From the NCBI GenBank assembly GCA_922989275.2, contig OV277869.1, forward strand, positions 41,648,189 through 41,712,188: DNA of 64,000 nt, given 5' to 3'. Below are positions 48,701 to 51,700 of the stretch, piece by piece (the stretch's first letter is position 1; every line of letters begins with the position of its first letter). This DNA comes from Gari tellinella. Lineage: Eukaryota; Mollusca; Bivalvia; Cardiida; Psammobiidae. Under the pieces are notes generated by a model that saw only the letters and a list, made by a program, of their open reading frames with translations, was not told the origin of the DNA and did no database searches. The translations under genes and the position numbers were made by a program.

Positions 48701-51700
48701 TTTAAGCAGTCACCTGTCATAAACAAAAAATAATTTACACAACTTAGTGGCCGTTATAGAGAGGTTTTACTGTACATTGGTCACAATCTATGAAGTCAAA
48801 ATTGTACAGCAATCCCTGCCCACAACATCCCTCTGAACAACGATTCCCTCCTTATAACAACGCTTGTTGCTGTTCCCCAAACAAGACAATTATGCCCAAA
48901 CATTTTCACAACTGCAATATCATCTGCTGTTTTTCTCAGTCATATAAGTGGACATTTTGACAGAAAACAATAAAATGACTAGTGAAAAACAGCTTGAATC
49001 CAGATCAGACGCTGCGTTAAGTGGCGTCTGATCTGATTCAAGCTGTTTGCAAATGTAAGCTAATTTCCCTTCCTATAACAGCTCCCTCCGAATAACACAC
49101 ATAATCTGTTTCTCCCATTGGGTGTTGTTGGAGAGAGGGAACACTGCATAAAGCAATCATTTGTTAGAAGAATCACGGGTCGTCTTTGAGGAATGGTGGT
49201 TGAATAATTCAGAATGAAAATAATGCAGAAAGTTTATTTAGAAAATTATTTAAACACCAGTATCGAAGATGTTACTTATTCCTTCACTGAAGAAAAAAGT
49301 TCCGATTTATAGTCATGAATATGACGATAGCTTAAAGCAAGCTGAAAGAAAAGCAGGCACATTCTGCTTTACTTTCATTCTGCTTTAAGTGGCCACCATT
49401 CTTCAAAACTAGAAACATGGGTATCGGGGTTAATTGAAAATATAGAGACGACTTGTTTAACGTGAACTATTTAAAAAAATTTTTAATGAATTTCATTTCA
49501 CATATTAAATACAGTTGAACTTTGGTATGTCGAACTCGGTTAAATCAAACATACCCCTATTTCAAAGTTAAAACGTGGCTCAGCCACCTTTTAACTTTGA
49601 AATAAGGGTATGTTCGACCTAACCGAGCACGAAATAATGCAGTCCATGTGTCGCACTATCGGATATTTTGAGTTAAGCGAGTTCGAGATATCGAAGTTAG
49701 ACTGTATTTTTGTAATTTCATATTATACAAAATACATTCTACACATGAACTGTTTTAACTCTTTCCTCCCTGAAACTTTAAATGGACAATTCCAGTTTCC
49801 ATTTAAGTCTAGTCCATTTCTGACTTTTAAGGGTTGTTTTTGTCTATGTTTGGCATTATGACAAACAGTGAAGACCCTGATCAGAGGGCTCCTAGGAGCC
49901 CTCTGATCTGGGTCTTCACTATTTGCATAGGACAAGTGTACTATTCACATGTACACGTTTTGCAAAGGACGCCAATAGGCGGGACTAGGGTTCAAAGGGT
50001 TAACTTGTTCAGCCTGAGAAGAAATTGACACACAGTCTCTGATTGATAGGATAACAGATCAAAATTAGATTGAATTCCCCAACAGGCATTACAAGTATAA
50101 CAGGTACTCCAAGTCTAACAATATTGAGATAATTCAACTCAATTATGTATGGCAGGAACATAAATGAGTGCTAGTCATTTTTTACTTCTATGAAATTCCC
50201 AAAAGGAAGAAGCCTTGATGAATGAATGATGAGCAGAAATGATAAGAAGTCGCCCAGGCACAAACAACAGCCACCCAGTTAGTTCGCTAATTTAGAGCAG
50301 GATTTATTAAACTACACAGAATTCAAAGTACTGTAAATGGATTCATGATTTTGTTACTAAAATGATTCAAAAGGGAAATTAATAACCCACAAGAGTTACT
50401 AATGCCTCGCTCACATTTGCTGCGGCAGATACCCTGCAACCAAAATGCTGCTCCTGCTACACAACTTGGTTTTGCTACATGTTCACACAACTAATATCAG
50501 CCCAACAACACCATGAACTCAAAGGACACATTTGGACAGCATTTAAGAACATTTAAATCCATTTTTAGATAATATACATGTTTTACATACCGGTATATGA
50601 ACAAAAGTACAAATGCACAATAGGAAAATTGACCATTGAGTTACGGCAGCCGTAGAACCACTCTGCGGCGTGTGTTTCTACGGCCGCCGTTGAAATGAAA
50701 AAAATGTTATAACTCTGCGTTATAATTCTACGGCGAGCTCTACGGCCTGTAACATATTGGGATACGCCGTGCGGCTGCCGTAGAATCTCTACGGCCACCG
50801 TAAGATTCTCTCGATTTCACGTTTCTGCGGCCGCCGTACAGCAAATGTGAGCGCACTATTAGTGTTGAAAATATGTCATAATTATATTTATTTGCCTTTC
50901 ACTACTATTTTACTACAAACCAGGAGTGAAATACAGTAAAACCTCTCTATTACGACCACTAAAGTATGTAAGTTATTAGAGTGTTTATGGTAGGTGACCA
51001 CTTAAAGCAAAGTGACAGTGAAACAGAAAGCTCCTTTAGGAGCTTTTTGTTTCACTGTCACCTTGCTTTAAGCTGTCACCTGTCTATTAAACAATCAATT
51101 AGCCTTCGTTTTAGTGGTCGTAATAGCGAGGTTTTACTGTATTCTTAATCCTTGTTACTAATTTTACAGGTAATTTCCATCTGATCTGGATGCAATCTAT
51201 TTTGGAAAGGTTTCAATAAGGATACATACCCAAGTCTTCTATCTCCATTCGCTCCATCTCACCATCAAGATTAAACTGAAATAGGCAAAGACAAACATAT
51301 AGAGTTGAAACTCGGAAATTCAAACTCTCTTTACTTCAAACATACCCATATTTCAAAGTTAAAACGTTTAACCTTGAAATACGTGTCTGTTTGAGTTAAG
51401 CGAGATGGACTTATCAAATTTAAACTCATGAAATACTGGTTGGGTCGATTTAAGCGAGTTTGAAGTATCGAGTTTAGACTGTACACAGAATTATACACTG
51501 ACGGAATCGAAACCTCGCGATATATCGTAAATCTCGTGCAGCGCATACGAGACTCGCGAGACTTGATAAGAGACTGTCTATCGGTAGTCAATATGATAAA
51601 TGTGTGATTTCGAAGCATTGTTCACGGGTTTATATTCCCGTGATTGATAGGAATGTCCACAAAGTCGTTTAAATCTTATAAAATGTCAATAAAAACACTC

